A program made the translations under genes and the position numbers. The notes beneath the pieces are model-generated. The model searched no databases. It was not told where the DNA came from and worked only from the letters and a program-made list of their open reading frames with translations. From Ferrimonas balearica (GTDB lineage: Bacteria; Pseudomonadota; Gammaproteobacteria; Enterobacterales; Shewanellaceae), in assembly GCF_019802055.1 (NCBI RefSeq), contig NZ_JAHVHW010000011.1:62001-126000 (forward strand): 64,000 bases of DNA, in the 5' to 3' direction. Below, one piece after another: positions 27,496 to 37,063 of the stretch; positions within the stretch are counted from its first letter, which is position 1; each line of letters opens with the position of its first letter.

Positions 27496-28339
27496 ACGGT
27501 TTCCAGCGAGCCATCGCTTCTTCGCCTGCCTTCATGCCTAATTCATAGCCCCGCTCCAACGGCTCCGCATCCCGGGTGAGTCGTTTCAGTTGGAACGACT
27601 CCGGTGGGCAGATCTCAACGATGGTCACCCCTTCCGGTGGCTGGCGGATCAGCGCCAGCGTGTCGTTATAGCGCTGCGCCCGGCTCAGCATCGGTTCAAC
27701 CAGTTGCGGTGTATCACGCAGCAGCCAACGCTGCAGGGCGGGCAGGCTGGAGGGGGATTTCTGGTAATGGGCTGGGCGACTGCGCAGCACCATGATCTGT
27801 CGGGCTCCCCGTCGGATCGCTTCCGCCACCGGCAGTGCGTCCGCTACGCCGCCATCCACATAGGTGTGGCCATTCAGCCGCACGCCGTTTCGATAGAGCA
27901 GGGGCAGCGCACTGCTGGCTTTCATGGTTTCCGCCAGGGTATCCACATCCGGCGCGTGGTACTCCGCCGTGCCGCTGTCCTGACGGGTTACCCCCAAAAA
28001 GAAGGGACGGGGATCCGCCGCCAGCGTGGCCTTGTCGATACCCAGTTCCGCCAGGGTGATGGTCCACATCCAGTCCAGATCCATCAGGTCGCCGCCACGC
28101 AGGAACCGGCCCGGCGTCAGAAACTCGCGCCGGCAGCTGTAGTCGGTGTAGATTTTGCGGTTACGGCCCGGCATCTTCGCCAGATAGGCCGCCAGATTGG
28201 AGGCTCCGGCAGAGACGCCCCAGAAGCTGTCGAAGGGGCTGAAGTTGTGGGCCAGAAAGGTATCCAGCACCCCGCAGGAGAACACCCCGCGCATGGCGCC
28301 TCCTTCCACAATCAGCGCGCGCTCACCAATTCGATCCAT
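27431..28339 (-). CDS. Patatin-like phospholipase (YjjU-like)
   Basis: Predicted serine lipid hydrolase of 302 residues, cytoplasmic. The oxyanion motif GGAMRGVFSCG, the nucleophile elbow GVSAG (about residues 41-45) and the catalytic Asp in DGGVADALPV form the Ser-Asp dyad of patatins. The overall pattern resembles E. coli YjjU. The C-terminal tail overlaps the SDR gene by 65 bp in convergent orientation. Downstream of that overlap no terminator is seen. Natural substrate unknown. Confidence 0.9.
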   Translation of the reverse strand: MDRIGERALIVEGGAMRGVFSCGVLDTFLAHNFSPFDSFWGVSAGASNLAAYLAKMPGRNRKIYTDYSCRREFLTPGRFLRGGDLMDLDWMWTITLAELGIDKATLAADPRPFFLGVTRQDSGTAEYHAPDVDTLAETMKASSALPLLYRNGVRLNGHTYVDGGVADALPVAEAIRRGARQIMVLRSRPAHYQKSPSSLPALQRWLLRDTPQLVEPMLSRAQRYNDTLALIRQPPEGVTIVEICPPESFQLKRLTRDAEPLERGYELGMKAGEEAMARWKPFSGDVQSPGQPAHQSVPAPTV

Positions 28340-28561
28340 CTCTCCATCCCTGCAATCTGGCTACTCACCCCTTTGGAGTCGCAATCGCCAAATCATAGAG
28401 CCCGATGCCGTGATAGGCGAGCGCTAAACTCAGCAGAGGATGAGAGGTGTGCAGAATGGTTCGGGCCTCGATGGATCATGCTGGATGAACGCTTCTCCAT
28501 TTTTAAACCACACATTAAATACGGTTAAAAAACCACCATCGCCAGAACCGCGCTAAGCTGC

Positions 28562-28567
28562 TACAAT
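28562..28567 (+). promoter_or_regulatory. ygiQ -10 box
   Basis: TACAAT in GCTGCTACAATCC, 42 bp before the ATG; a weak TCGCCA lies 17 bp upstream. Confidence 0.4.
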
Positions 28568-28608
28568 CCGCGGCCCCTGCACATACCGGCAGGTGATCTG
28601 AGGTAAGC

Positions 28609-30897
28609 ATGATCCCGACTCCTGAAACCAAGCTGTTTGACTATCCCAAGTTCTGGGCTGAATGCCTGGGCCCTGCGCCGTTCCTGCCCACCACCCGTGC
28701 GGAGATGGATCTGTTGGGCTGGGACAGCTGTGACATCATTCTGGTGACGGGAGACGCGTACGTGGATCACCCCAGCTTCGGCATGGCGGTGATTGGCCGC
28801 ATGCTGGAGTCCCAGGGGTTCCGGGTGGGGATCATCGACCAGCCGGATTGGCAGTCCAAAGACGCCTTTATGGCGCTGGGCAAGCCGAACCTCTTTTTCG
28901 GCGTCACCGCCGGCAACATGGACTCGATGATCAACCACTACACCGCTGATCGCCGTCTGCGTCATGATGATGCTTATACTCCGGATAACGTGCATGGCTT
29001 GCGCCCTGATCGCGCCACATTGGTGTATACCCAGCGCTGTAAGGAAGCCTACAAAGAGGTGCCGGTGATCCTCGGTGGCATTGAGGCCAGCCTGCGCCGT
29101 ATCGCCCACTACGACTATTGGTCCGACAAAGTGCGCCGCAGCGTGCTGTTTGATGCCAAGGCGGACATGCTGATCTTCGGTAACGCCGAGCGTCCGCTGG
29201 TGGAGGTGGCACACCGTCTTTCCCAGGGTGAAGCGATTCAGAGCATGCAGGACATTCGCGGTACCGCCTTCCTGGTGCGTGAAGCGCTGCCGGGTTGGTC
29301 CGGCCTGGATTCCACCACGTTGGACACCCCCGGAAAGATCGATCCCATCCCGAACCCCTATGGGGCGGATGATATGGGCTGCGAGCTGGGCTCCAAGTTT
29401 GATGACGCCCCGGTGAAACAGCAGCCCAAGGCGATCACCGTGCAGCCCGCTGGCGCAGGTCGTAAGCCGAAGCCCTGGGAGAAACAGTACATCCTGTTCC
29501 CCGCTTATGAGCAGGTTCGCGGTGACAAGGTGCTGTACGCGCACACCTCCCGCCTGTTCCACCTGGAGACCAACCCGGGTTGTGCCCGTGCGCTGATGCA
29601 GCGTCATGGTGATCGTTATGTCTGGATCAACCCGCCGGCGATCCCGCTGGAAACCGACGAGATGGACGGCGTGTTTGCGCTGCCCTATGCCCGGGTGCCG
29701 CATCCCAAGTACGACGGTAAGAAGATCCCCGCGTACGACATGATCAAAACCTCCATCAACATCATGCGTGGGTGTTTTGGCGGCTGCTCCTTCTGCTCCA
29801 TTACCGAGCACGAAGGGCGCATCATTCAAAGCCGAAGCCAGGAGTCGATCCTGGATGAGATTGAACAGATTAAAGAGAAGGTGCCGGGCTTTACCGGTGT
29901 GATCTCGGATCTCGGCGGTCCGACCGCCAACATGTACAAACTGCGCTGTAAGAGCCCCAAGGCGGAGTCCACCTGTCGTCGACTGTCCTGCATCTACCCG
30001 GACATCTGCGGCCATATGGACACCGACCATACGCCGACCATCGATCTCTACCGGGCCGCCCGTGCGATCCCGGGGATCAAGCGGATCTTTGTGGCGTCCG
30101 GTGTGCGTTATGACCTGGCGGTCGAGGATCCGCGCTACGTGAAGGAGCTGGTGCAGCACCACGTTGGCGGCTATCTGAAGATTGCGCCTGAACACACCGA
30201 AGAGGGCCCGCTCTCCATCATGATGAAGCCGGGTATGGGCAGCTACTACCGCTTTAAGGAGATGTTTGATCGCTTCTCCAAAGAGGCGGGTAAGGAGCAG
30301 TACCTGATCCCTTACTTTATCTCTGCCCACCCCGGTGCCAGTGATGAGGATATGGTGAATCTGGCGATGTGGCTGAAGCGCAATAAGTTCCGTCTGGACC
30401 AGGTGCAGAACTTCTATCCCTCACCGCTGGCAAACGCCACCACCGTGTGGCACACCGGTAAGAACTCGTTGCGCAAGGTGACGCGGGACAGCGAGGAGGT
30501 GCCAGTGGCACGGGGTGGCCGTCAGCGCCGCCTGCATAAGGCGCTGCTGCGTTACCACGACACCGACAACTGGCCGATCATCCGTGAGGGTCTGCTGAAC
30601 ATCGGTATGGGCCATCTGATCGGCAGCGGTCCGGATTGCCTGGTGCCGGCAGAGGGGCGTCGACCTGCGCATCAGCGTGGCCGCACTCAGAAGGCGGTGA
30701 CCAAGCACACCGGGCAGGACCAGTTCAAACTGCCGGGTAAGATCAAGCCCAAAGGGCAGGGTGGTAAGCCTGCCGCCAAGGGCAGTGGTTCCGGCAGCAA
30801 ACCCAAAGCTCAGGGTAAGCCCGGCGCCAAGCCTCAGGGTGGCGGTCGCGGCAAGCCCGCGGGTAAACCTGCGGGTAAAGGGCCGAAACGCCGCTAA
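28609..30897 (+). CDS. ygiQ: YgiQ-family radical SAM protein
   Basis: A 762-residue radical SAM enzyme with an N-terminal YgiQ domain and the cluster motif CFGGCSFC near residue 389, which supplies the three ligands of the 4Fe-4S cluster. Later blocks ([47 protein letters not shown]) are typical of the family. The substrate is unknown. The last 50 residues or so are a Gly/Lys/Pro-rich basic tail, which suggests contact with RNA or ribosomes. A bidirectional terminator follows. Confidence 0.93.
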   Translation: MIPTPETKLFDYPKFWAECLGPAPFLPTTRAEMDLLGWDSCDIILVTGDAYVDHPSFGMAVIGRMLESQGFRVGIIDQPDWQSKDAFMALGKPNLFFGVTAGNMDSMINHYTADRRLRHDDAYTPDNVHGLRPDRATLVYTQRCKEAYKEVPVILGGIEASLRRIAHYDYWSDKVRRSVLFDAKADMLIFGNAERPLVEVAHRLSQGEAIQSMQDIRGTAFLVREALPGWSGLDSTTLDTPGKIDPIPNPYGADDMGCELGSKFDDAPVKQQPKAITVQPAGAGRKPKPWEKQYILFPAYEQVRGDKVLYAHTSRLFHLETNPGCARALMQRHGDRYVWINPPAIPLETDEMDGVFALPYARVPHPKYDGKKIPAYDMIKTSINIMRGCFGGCSFCSITEHEGRIIQSRSQESILDEIEQIKEKVPGFTGVISDLGGPTANMYKLRCKSPKAESTCRRLSCIYPDICGHMDTDHTPTIDLYRAARAIPGIKRIFVASGVRYDLAVEDPRYVKELVQHHVGGYLKIAPEHTEEGPLSIMMKPGMGSYYRFKEMFDRFSKEAGKEQYLIPYFISAHPGASDEDMVNLAMWLKRNKFRLDQVQNFYPSPLANATTVWHTGKNSLRKVTRDSEEVPVARGGRQRRLHKALLRYHDTDNWPIIREGLLNIGMGHLIGSGPDCLVPAEGRRPAHQRGRTQKAVTKHTGQDQFKLPGKIKPKGQGGKPAAKGSGSGSKPKAQGKPGAKPQGGGRGKPAGKPAGKGPKRR

Positions 30898-30905
30898 GCC
30901 AGATC

Positions 30906-30933
30906 AAAACGGGACGCCAAGGCGTCCCGTTTT
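30906..30933. terminator. Bidirectional terminator between ygiQ and phaJ
   Basis: AAAACGGGACGCC-AA-GGCGTCCCGTTTT, symmetrical with A and T runs on both sides, serving both convergent transcripts. Confidence 0.9.
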
Positions 30934-30949
30934 GCGTTATGGCGCAGGC

Positions 30950-31342
30950 TCACACCTTGACCACCGCCTCGCCCTGCACACAGGGCTCGCCCCGGGCATT
31001 CAGCACCTCGGTGATCAGGGTGACGATCGGCTTGTCCTCCCGCACCTGCGACACCGTGACCCGGGCGGTCACCTCCTCACCCACAAGCACTGGCCGGACA
31101 AACTTCAGAGTCTGGCCCAGGTAGATGGTGCCTTGGCCAGGCAGGTGCTGGCCGAGCAACCCCGAAAGCAGACTGGAGAGCAGGATGCCATGCACGATGG
31201 GGGCGCCAAAGGCGGTTTGGGCGGCAAAATCGGCGTCCAGATGGATGGGGTTACGGTCCTCGGATAGCTCCGCAAAAGCCGCCACCTCCTCGGGTCCGAA
31301 GCGTTTGCGGATCTCCGCCTGTTGTCCCGGTTGCAGACTCAT
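30950..31342 (-). CDS. phaJ: (R)-specific enoyl-CoA hydratase, MaoC family (PhaJ)
   Basis: Hot-dog-fold hydratase of 130 residues that converts trans-2-enoyl-CoA from beta-oxidation to (R)-3-hydroxyacyl-CoA, the monomer used by PhaC. The catalytic Asp29 and His34 in SEDRNPIHLDADFA match the D-x4-H dyad of Aeromonas PhaJ, and FGAPIVHGIL is the family block. The start ATG overlaps the phaC stop as ATGA, so it is translationally coupled to the synthase. This links polymer formation to fatty-acid oxidation. Confidence 0.93.
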   Translation of the reverse strand: MSLQPGQQAEIRKRFGPEEVAAFAELSEDRNPIHLDADFAAQTAFGAPIVHGILLSSLLSGLLGQHLPGQGTIYLGQTLKFVRPVLVGEEVTARVTVSQVREDKPIVTLITEVLNARGEPCVQGEAVVKV

Positions 31343-33105
31343 TCTGCAGACTCCTCAAAGGTGGGGTTGAGGCGCACCTGAACATACTCACCCGGTGCCG
31401 CGCCAAGCCCATTAATGATGGGGCGGGCCGGGACGGGCTCTGAACCCTCTCTGTCACCGAGCCAGTTGACCCAGTGCGGCCACCAGGAACCCTCCTGATG
31501 CTGCGCCTGCTCCAGCCAGGCTTGCGGCTGCTCGGAGAGCGCACCGACATAATGGCCATATTTGCCGCCGGGCGGATTGATGATGCCCGCGATATGGCCG
31601 GATTCGCCGAGAACAAAGGTGGGGGAGCCCCCCAGTTTCTGCATCCCCAGGTAGGTGCCCTGCCAGAGGGCAATATGGTCGTCCATGGTCGACACAAAGT
31701 AGGTGGGGACGGTGATTTTGCTCAGGTCGATCTTACTGCCTCGCACCGTAAACTGGCCCGGCTCGATCAGACGGTTCTCCAGATACAGTTTGCGCAGCAT
31801 GGTGGAGTGGGTCGGGCCCGCCACATTGGTGCTGTCGCAGTTCCAGTGCAGCAGGTCGAAGGCCATGGGGCTCTGGCCCTTCAGGTAGCCGTCGATGTAG
31901 TAGTTCCAGTAGAGGTTGTTCTCCCGCAGCAGGGAGAAGGTCACTGCCAGTTGGCGCCCGTCCATCAGGCCCTGCTCCGCATTCTGGGTTTCCATCGCCG
32001 TGACGATCTCTTCGTTGATGAAGGCGCCGAGTTCCCCCGGCTGGCTGAAGTCCAGAATGGTGGTAAAGAAGGTGGCGGATTTGACCCGCTGTTTCATGCG
32101 GCGACCGGCCATATAGGCCATGGCGCAGGCCAGCAGCGTGCCGCCAATGCAGTAGCCCACCGCATTGACTTCACGCTCACCGGTTGCGGCCTCCACCGCA
32201 TCCAGCGCCGCCAGCACGCCATCCACCACGTAGTCTTCAAAATCCACCTCGGTGTGGCGTTCATCCGGGTTGGCCCAGGAGATCATCAGGACGGTATGGC
32301 CCTGTTCCACCAAGTATTTGACCAGGGAGTTCTGGGCTCTCAGGTCGAGGATGTAGTACTTGTTGACGAATGGCGGGACGATCAGCAGTGGGCGCTTGGC
32401 TACGGTCTTCGTGGTGGGCCGGTACTGGATCAACTCAAACAGTGGCGCCTGATGGATCACCTCGCCTGGGGTGGTTGCCAGATCTTTCCCCAACTGAAAC
32501 GCGGCCTCGTCGGTCATTCGCACATTGAGGGTGCCAGCGCTGCGCTGGATATCTTCTGCCAGCAACTGCAAGCCGTTGAGCAGGTTGCTGCCACCGCTTT
32601 CCAGTGTGAGTTTCAACAGCTCGGGGTTGGAGGCGATAAAGTTACTGGGGGCGAGGGCATTGACCATCTGGCGGGTAAAAAAGCGCAGTCGGTCCCGCTC
32701 GCTGTCGGTCAGGTCGGGTATCTGCTCGACCCGCTCCAGCATCTGCCGGGCTGTCAGCAGGTAGGATTGCTTGATGTAGTCGTACCAGGGGTGCTCCTGC
32801 CACTGGCTGTCGCGGAAACGCCGGTCTCCGCGTTCCGGCTCCACCAGAGGGACCACCTCCTGACCCGCCTGCTTAAGCATGGCGTTCTGAAACAACTGCA
32901 GCTGGGACTGCCACCAGTCCACTTGCTGGCTGAGCATCTCCGCCGGGTTGTCCACTCCCTTCTGAAGTGCATTGGAGAGGTCCTGCATCTGCATCTGCAA
33001 CAGAGCCTGGGTGGTTGGCTGGGCCTGCTTGGCAGCCAGCTCAAACAGCTGCTCGTTGCAACGGATAAGGCTTTCCATCAGCCGTTGGTAGGATCCCTGA
33101 CTCAT
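31339..33105 (-). CDS. phaC: Class I poly(3-hydroxyalkanoate) synthase
   Basis: Polymerises (R)-3-hydroxyacyl-CoA into storage polyester at granule surfaces. The ATG at 33105 has AAGGAG just upstream and gives 588 residues, typical of class I enzymes; a longer reading to 33210 lacks support. The catalytic triad is visible: Cys319 in the lipase-like box GYCIGG, an Asp at 475/476 in TMDDHIALW, and His504 in ESGHIAG. No phaA, phaB or phasin gene is in the window. A TTGTGC-N3-GCACAA palindrome lies about 107 bp upstream of the start. Confidence 0.95.
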   Translation of the reverse strand: MSQGSYQRLMESLIRCNEQLFELAAKQAQPTTQALLQMQMQDLSNALQKGVDNPAEMLSQQVDWWQSQLQLFQNAMLKQAGQEVVPLVEPERGDRRFRDSQWQEHPWYDYIKQSYLLTARQMLERVEQIPDLTDSERDRLRFFTRQMVNALAPSNFIASNPELLKLTLESGGSNLLNGLQLLAEDIQRSAGTLNVRMTDEAAFQLGKDLATTPGEVIHQAPLFELIQYRPTTKTVAKRPLLIVPPFVNKYYILDLRAQNSLVKYLVEQGHTVLMISWANPDERHTEVDFEDYVVDGVLAALDAVEAATGEREVNAVGYCIGGTLLACAMAYMAGRRMKQRVKSATFFTTILDFSQPGELGAFINEEIVTAMETQNAEQGLMDGRQLAVTFSLLRENNLYWNYYIDGYLKGQSPMAFDLLHWNCDSTNVAGPTHSTMLRKLYLENRLIEPGQFTVRGSKIDLSKITVPTYFVSTMDDHIALWQGTYLGMQKLGGSPTFVLGESGHIAGIINPPGGKYGHYVGALSEQPQAWLEQAQHQEGSWWPHWVNWLGDREGSEPVPARPIINGLGAAPGEYVQVRLNPTFEESAE

Positions 33106-33211
33106 AGCGACTCCTTTGCGTGGACTGGGGCCGCCTTGGCCCATTAGCGGCGGGACTCTGCCCGACTCTGACTGGTCATCATGACAGCACATTGTCGATA
33201 ATATGAACATA

Positions 33212-33226
33212 TTGTGCGCTGCACAA
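33212..33226. promoter_or_regulatory. phaC: TTGTGC-N3-GCACAA palindrome upstream of phaC
   Basis: Perfect 6-bp arms with a 3-bp spacer between divergent phaC and arsR. It contains TGC-N3-GCA, the core reported for sites of the PHA-sensing repressor PhaR. No phaR gene is in the window, so this is a candidate only. Confidence 0.4.
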
Positions 33227-33316
33227 GAAGCTAGACCAAGGTGTTATTGGGCGATAACCGTTGCGAATTGAACCTGATTTCCAATCTTCATCACGCTGTC
33301 ATCAAACTGTCACTGG

Positions 33317-33338
33317 ATATATGGATAAACACATATAT
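33317..33338. promoter_or_regulatory. arsR: Probable ArsR operator
   Basis: ATATATG-N8-CATATAT, with an additional CATAT a few bases on, about 50 bp before the arsR ATG. AT-rich dyads of this kind are typical ArsR/SmtB sites, and it overlaps the likely -10 region. Confidence 0.5.
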
Positions 33339-33386
33339 GATTACTCACATATCTGTTTAAGCGAATATGCTGAGTGTGAGGTGTTC

Positions 33387-33734
33387 ATGTCCCAATCCGT
33401 AGCCCAACTCAAAGCCCTTTCAGACGAAACCCGCCTGAAAATCCTACTGCTGATTCAGCAGGAGATGGAGCTTTGTGTTTGCGAACTGACCTGCGCCCTC
33501 GATGAGAGCCAGCCTAAGGTGTCCCGTCATCTGGCGCGTTTGCGTACCGATGGCTTGCTGGCGGATACCCGCCGTGGGCAGTGGGTGTTCTACCGGCTGG
33601 CCGCGCTGCCGGAGTGGCTGGAGAGCGCCCTGAGAGGGATCGCCGAGTCGGATCCGGAACTGCTGAACCACTGTGCGAAGCGTCTGGCGAACATGGGGGA
33701 TCGCCCTCAGCGTCAACAGAACTGCTGCGGGTAA
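33387..33734 (+). CDS. arsR: Arsenic-responsive repressor ArsR
   Basis: A 115-residue ArsR/SmtB-family repressor heading the arsenic operon. The metalloid-binding segment ELCVCELTCAL has Cys30, Cys32 and Cys36; the recognition helix is DESQPKVSRHLARLR. A further CC pair ends the protein (NCCG). The ATG at 33387 gives the usual length for the family; the open frame extends further upstream but that would run through the operator. Arsenite should release it from the AT-rich dyad at 33317-33338. It is followed 9 bp later by acr3. Confidence 0.94.
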   Translation: MSQSVAQLKALSDETRLKILLLIQQEMELCVCELTCALDESQPKVSRHLARLRTDGLLADTRRGQWVFYRLAALPEWLESALRGIAESDPELLNHCAKRLANMGDRPQRQQNCCG

Positions 33735-33743
33735 GGAGCGAAC

Positions 33744-34811
33744 ATGGGTAATTTTGAGCGTTATCTGAGTGTGTGGGTGGGGTTGGCGATTGCCGCAGGT
33801 GTCGCCCTTGGTCATGGCTTTCCCGCCCTGTTTGAAACCCTGGCACAGTGGCAGATGTTTCAGATCAACGGCGTTATCGCGGTGCTGATCTGGGTGATGA
33901 TCTACCCAATGATGATCCAGGTGGATTTCAAATCCATTCGTAAAGTGGGTCAGCAGCCTCAGGGTCTCTGGCTTACGCTGGCGATCAACTGGCTGATAAA
34001 GCCCTTCTCCATGGCCGCCATCGGTTGGCTCTTCTTCAACGTCTTCTTTGCCGATCTGGTGTCCCCTTCTGACGCCAGCCAGTATATCGCCGGCATGATT
34101 TTGTTGGGGGTGGCACCCTGCACTGCCATGGTGTTTGTCTGGAGCCAACTGACCCGTGGAAACCCGGCCTACACCCTGGTTCAGGTGTCCGTGAATGACC
34201 TGATCATGGTGTTTGCCTTTGCCCCCATCGCGGCGCTTTTGCTGGGGGTCTCCGACATCATCGTGCCCTGGGAAACCCTGCTGCTGGCGACCCTGCTGTA
34301 CGTCGTGCTGCCGCTGGTTGCGGGCGTTTTAACCCGCCACTGGTTGCTGAAGCGGAGCGAGCAAGCGCTGAACCGCTATGTTGATACACTCAAGCCCGCT
34401 TCGATGGTGGGACTGTTGGCGACGGTACTGATCCTGTTTGGCATTCAGGCGCCGACGCTGCTGGCGAACCCTTTCGTCATCGGTCTGATCGCCATCCCGC
34501 TGCTGCTGCAGACCTACGGCATCTTTGCGCTGGCCTACGGGGCCGCCAAAGTACTCAAGCTGCCCCACAATGTGGCGGCACCGGCGGCCATGATCGGCAC
34601 GTCCAATTTCTTTGAACTGGCGGTGGCGGTGGCCATTGCCCTGTTTGGCCTGCACTCCGGTGCAGCGCTGGCGACCGTGGTAGGGGTTCTGGTGGAGGTG
34701 CCGGTGATGCTCTCCCTGGTGGCCTTTGCCAACCGGACCCGCCACTGGTTTCCCGAGTCGGCGTCCGCGCCGGACGATTTTCACGCGAATGCACAGAGAG
34801 ACGCAGTATGA
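33744..34811 (+). CDS. acr3: ACR3-type arsenite efflux permease
   Basis: Inner-membrane arsenite exporter of 355 residues with about ten membrane helices. The ACR3 family signature [17 protein letters not shown] with its essential cysteine near residue 125 is present, followed by [11 protein letters not shown]. It belongs to the BASS-related ACR3 family, not the ArsB family. AAGGAG precedes the ATG. Its stop overlaps the next start as ATGA, coupling it to the GAPDH gene. Confidence 0.95.
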   Translation: MGNFERYLSVWVGLAIAAGVALGHGFPALFETLAQWQMFQINGVIAVLIWVMIYPMMIQVDFKSIRKVGQQPQGLWLTLAINWLIKPFSMAAIGWLFFNVFFADLVSPSDASQYIAGMILLGVAPCTAMVFVWSQLTRGNPAYTLVQVSVNDLIMVFAFAPIAALLLGVSDIIVPWETLLLATLLYVVLPLVAGVLTRHWLLKRSEQALNRYVDTLKPASMVGLLATVLILFGIQAPTLLANPFVIGLIAIPLLLQTYGIFALAYGAAKVLKLPHNVAAPAAMIGTSNFFELAVAVAIALFGLHSGAALATVVGVLVEVPVMLSLVAFANRTRHWFPESASAPDDFHANAQRDAV

Positions 34812-35815
34812 CCATCAAAATTGGCATTAACGGCTTTGGTCGCATGGGCCGCCTGGTACTTCGTGCCGCCTGGGAGTGGCCCGAGTTTGAGTTCGTTCAG
34901 ATCAATGATCCCGCTGGCGGGGCCGCCGCGCTGGGGCACCTGCTGACTTTCGATTCCGTACATGGTCAGTGGGATAAAGATGTGGTGGTGGACGATGACA
35001 CCCTGGTGATCGACGGTAAGCGCATCGCCATTTCCGCCAATCATGAACTGGAGACCACTGACTGGTCCGGTTGTGACCTGGTGATCGAAGCCTCCGGCAA
35101 GTTCAAGCGCAAAGAGGTGCTGCAGAAGTACCTGGACCAGGGGGTCAAAAAGGTGATTGTCACTGCCCCGGTCAAGCAGGAGGGGGTGCTGGACGCCGTG
35201 TATGGGGTGAACCATCACTGGTACGATAAAACCAAGCACGACATCGTCACCGCCGCCTCCTGCACCACCAACTGTCTGGCCCCTGCTGTTAAGGTAATCC
35301 ATGAAAAGCTGGGCATTAAGCACGGCTCCATGACCACCATCCACAGCATCACCAACACCCAGACCATTCTGGATGCGCCCCATAAGGATCTGCGCCGGGC
35401 CCGTGCCTGCGGTGAAAGCCTGATCCCCACCACCACTGGTTCAGCCACCGCCATCACCCACATCTTCCCGGAGCTGAAGGGACGACTGAATGGCCACGCG
35501 GTGCGGGTACCCCTGTGCAACGCCTCCCTGACCGACTGCGTCTTCGAGGTGGAGCGCGCCACCAGCGCGGACGAGGTGAATGCCCTGCTGAAAGAAGCGG
35601 CGGAAGGCGAACTGAAAGGGATCCTTGGCTTTGAGGCTCGCCCTCTGGTCTCCATCGATTACCGCACCAATCCGCACTCGTCGGTGGTGGACGCGCTCTC
35701 CACCATGGTGGTCAATGGCACTCAGGTGAAGCTCTACCTGTGGTACGACAACGAATGGGGCTATGTTAACCGTACCGTTGAGTTGGCCCGTTTCGTGGCA
35801 GAGCAGGGCTGGTAA
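34808..35815 (+). CDS. ArsJ-associated glyceraldehyde-3-phosphate dehydrogenase
   Basis: A 335-residue GAPDH. It has the NAD-binding start [16 protein letters not shown] and the catalytic cysteine in SCTTNCLAP near residue 154. In arsJ operons this isozyme converts glyceraldehyde 3-phosphate and arsenate to 1-arseno-3-phosphoglycerate, which ArsJ exports, giving arsenate resistance without reduction. That role is inferred from its position between acr3 (4-bp overlap) and arsJ (3-bp gap). The housekeeping gapA is presumably elsewhere. Confidence 0.93.
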   Translation: MTIKIGINGFGRMGRLVLRAAWEWPEFEFVQINDPAGGAAALGHLLTFDSVHGQWDKDVVVDDDTLVIDGKRIAISANHELETTDWSGCDLVIEASGKFKRKEVLQKYLDQGVKKVIVTAPVKQEGVLDAVYGVNHHWYDKTKHDIVTAASCTTNCLAPAVKVIHEKLGIKHGSMTTIHSITNTQTILDAPHKDLRRARACGESLIPTTTGSATAITHIFPELKGRLNGHAVRVPLCNASLTDCVFEVERATSADEVNALLKEAAEGELKGILGFEARPLVSIDYRTNPHSSVVDALSTMVVNGTQVKLYLWYDNEWGYVNRTVELARFVAEQGW

Positions 35816-35818
35816 GCC

Positions 35819-37063
35819 ATGGTGCGCGCCCTGTCCGGACTCAGCCGGGAGGTGAAGCAGTACCTGCTGATCACCTTCAACTACTGGAACTTCACCCTGA
35901 CCGATGGGGCGCTGCGGATGCTGGTGGTGCTTCACTTCCATCAGTTGGGATACAGCCCATTGGCGATCGCCTCGCTGTTTCTGTTCTACGAAATCTTCGG
36001 TGTGATCACCAATCTGGTGGGCGGCTATCTGGGCGCGCGCCTGGGACTGAACCGCACCATGAATCTCGGGCTGGCGCTGCAGGTGGTGGCGCTGGGGATG
36101 CTGACCGTGCCCAGCACCATGCTGTCCGTGCCCTATGTGATGGCGGCTCAGGCGCTCTCCGGTATCGCCAAAGACCTCAACAAGATGAGCGCGAAAAGCG
36201 CCATCAAGATGTTGGTGCCCAAAGGCGAAGCCGGGGCCCTCTACAAGTGGGTGGCGATCCTGACCGGGTCGAAGAACGCCCTAAAAGGGGCGGGGTTCTT
36301 CCTCGGCGGTGTTTTGCTGAGCGGGTTGGGGTTCCAGGGCGCCATGCTGGCGATGGCCGCAGTGCTGGTTGGGGTACTGATGCTGAGTCTGGCCTGGTTG
36401 GGTAAGGATCTGGGTAAGGCGAAGAACAAGCCCAAGTTCTCCGAGCTGTTCTCCAAAAGCCGCAGCATCAACATCCTCTCCGGGGCGCGCCTGTTCTTGT
36501 TTGGTGCCCGCGACGTCTGGTTCGTCATTGCCCTGCCGATCACGCTGGGCAGCGTGTTTGGCTGGAGCCACTCTGCCGTGGGGGCGTTTCTGGCCCTGTG
36601 GGTGATTGGCTATGGTCTGGTTCAGGGGCTGGCTCCCCGCTTGACCGGCACGGCCAAAGGGCGGCTTCCGGATGGTCTGGCGGCGCTGAAGTGGGCGGTG
36701 TTGCTTTGTGCCGTGACCGTGGCTGTTGCCACTGGCGTGCAGTTGAACTGGGCCCCCCAGTTCACTCTGGTGGTGGGTCTGATGGTGTTTGGCGCGGTGT
36801 TTGCCATCAACTCCAGTCTCCACTCCTTCCTGATTGTTCACTACGCTGGTGAGGATGGCGTGTCTCTGGATGTCGGCTTCTACTACATGGCGAATGCCAT
36901 GGGGCGGCTGGTGGGCACTCTGCTGTCCGGATGGGTGTTCCAGATGGCGGGCCTGGCGGCTTGTCTCTGGATCTCCGTCGCGTTCCTGGCGCTCACCGCC
37001 CTTATCTCTCTCGGCTTGCCTCGCGGCGCCGACCATCATCAAGGAGCCCGACATGGCATTTGA
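35819..37063 (+). CDS. arsJ: Organoarsenical efflux MFS transporter ArsJ
   Basis: A 414-residue major-facilitator protein with the ArsJ N-terminus (QYLLITFNYWNFTLTDGALR). Known family members export 1-arseno-3-phosphoglycerate made by the neighbouring GAPDH; the product then falls apart to arsenate outside. About eleven to twelve hydrophobic helices can be seen. It starts 3 bp after the GAPDH stop and overlaps the following phosphatase gene by 11 bp, so the five genes form one tight operon. Confidence 0.95.
   Translation: MVRALSGLSREVKQYLLITFNYWNFTLTDGALRMLVVLHFHQLGYSPLAIASLFLFYEIFGVITNLVGGYLGARLGLNRTMNLGLALQVVALGMLTVPSTMLSVPYVMAAQALSGIAKDLNKMSAKSAIKMLVPKGEAGALYKWVAILTGSKNALKGAGFFLGGVLLSGLGFQGAMLAMAAVLVGVLMLSLAWLGKDLGKAKNKPKFSELFSKSRSINILSGARLFLFGARDVWFVIALPITLGSVFGWSHSAVGAFLALWVIGYGLVQGLAPRLTGTAKGRLPDGLAALKWAVLLCAVTVAVATGVQLNWAPQFTLVVGLMVFGAVFAINSSLHSFLIVHYAGEDGVSLDVGFYYMANAMGRLVGTLLSGWVFQMAGLAACLWISVAFLALTALISLGLPRGADHHQGARHGI

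Noticed and set aside
33108-33210. Longer N-terminus for phaC
   Set aside because: AAGGAG directly before 33105 and the usual class I length support the shorter start.
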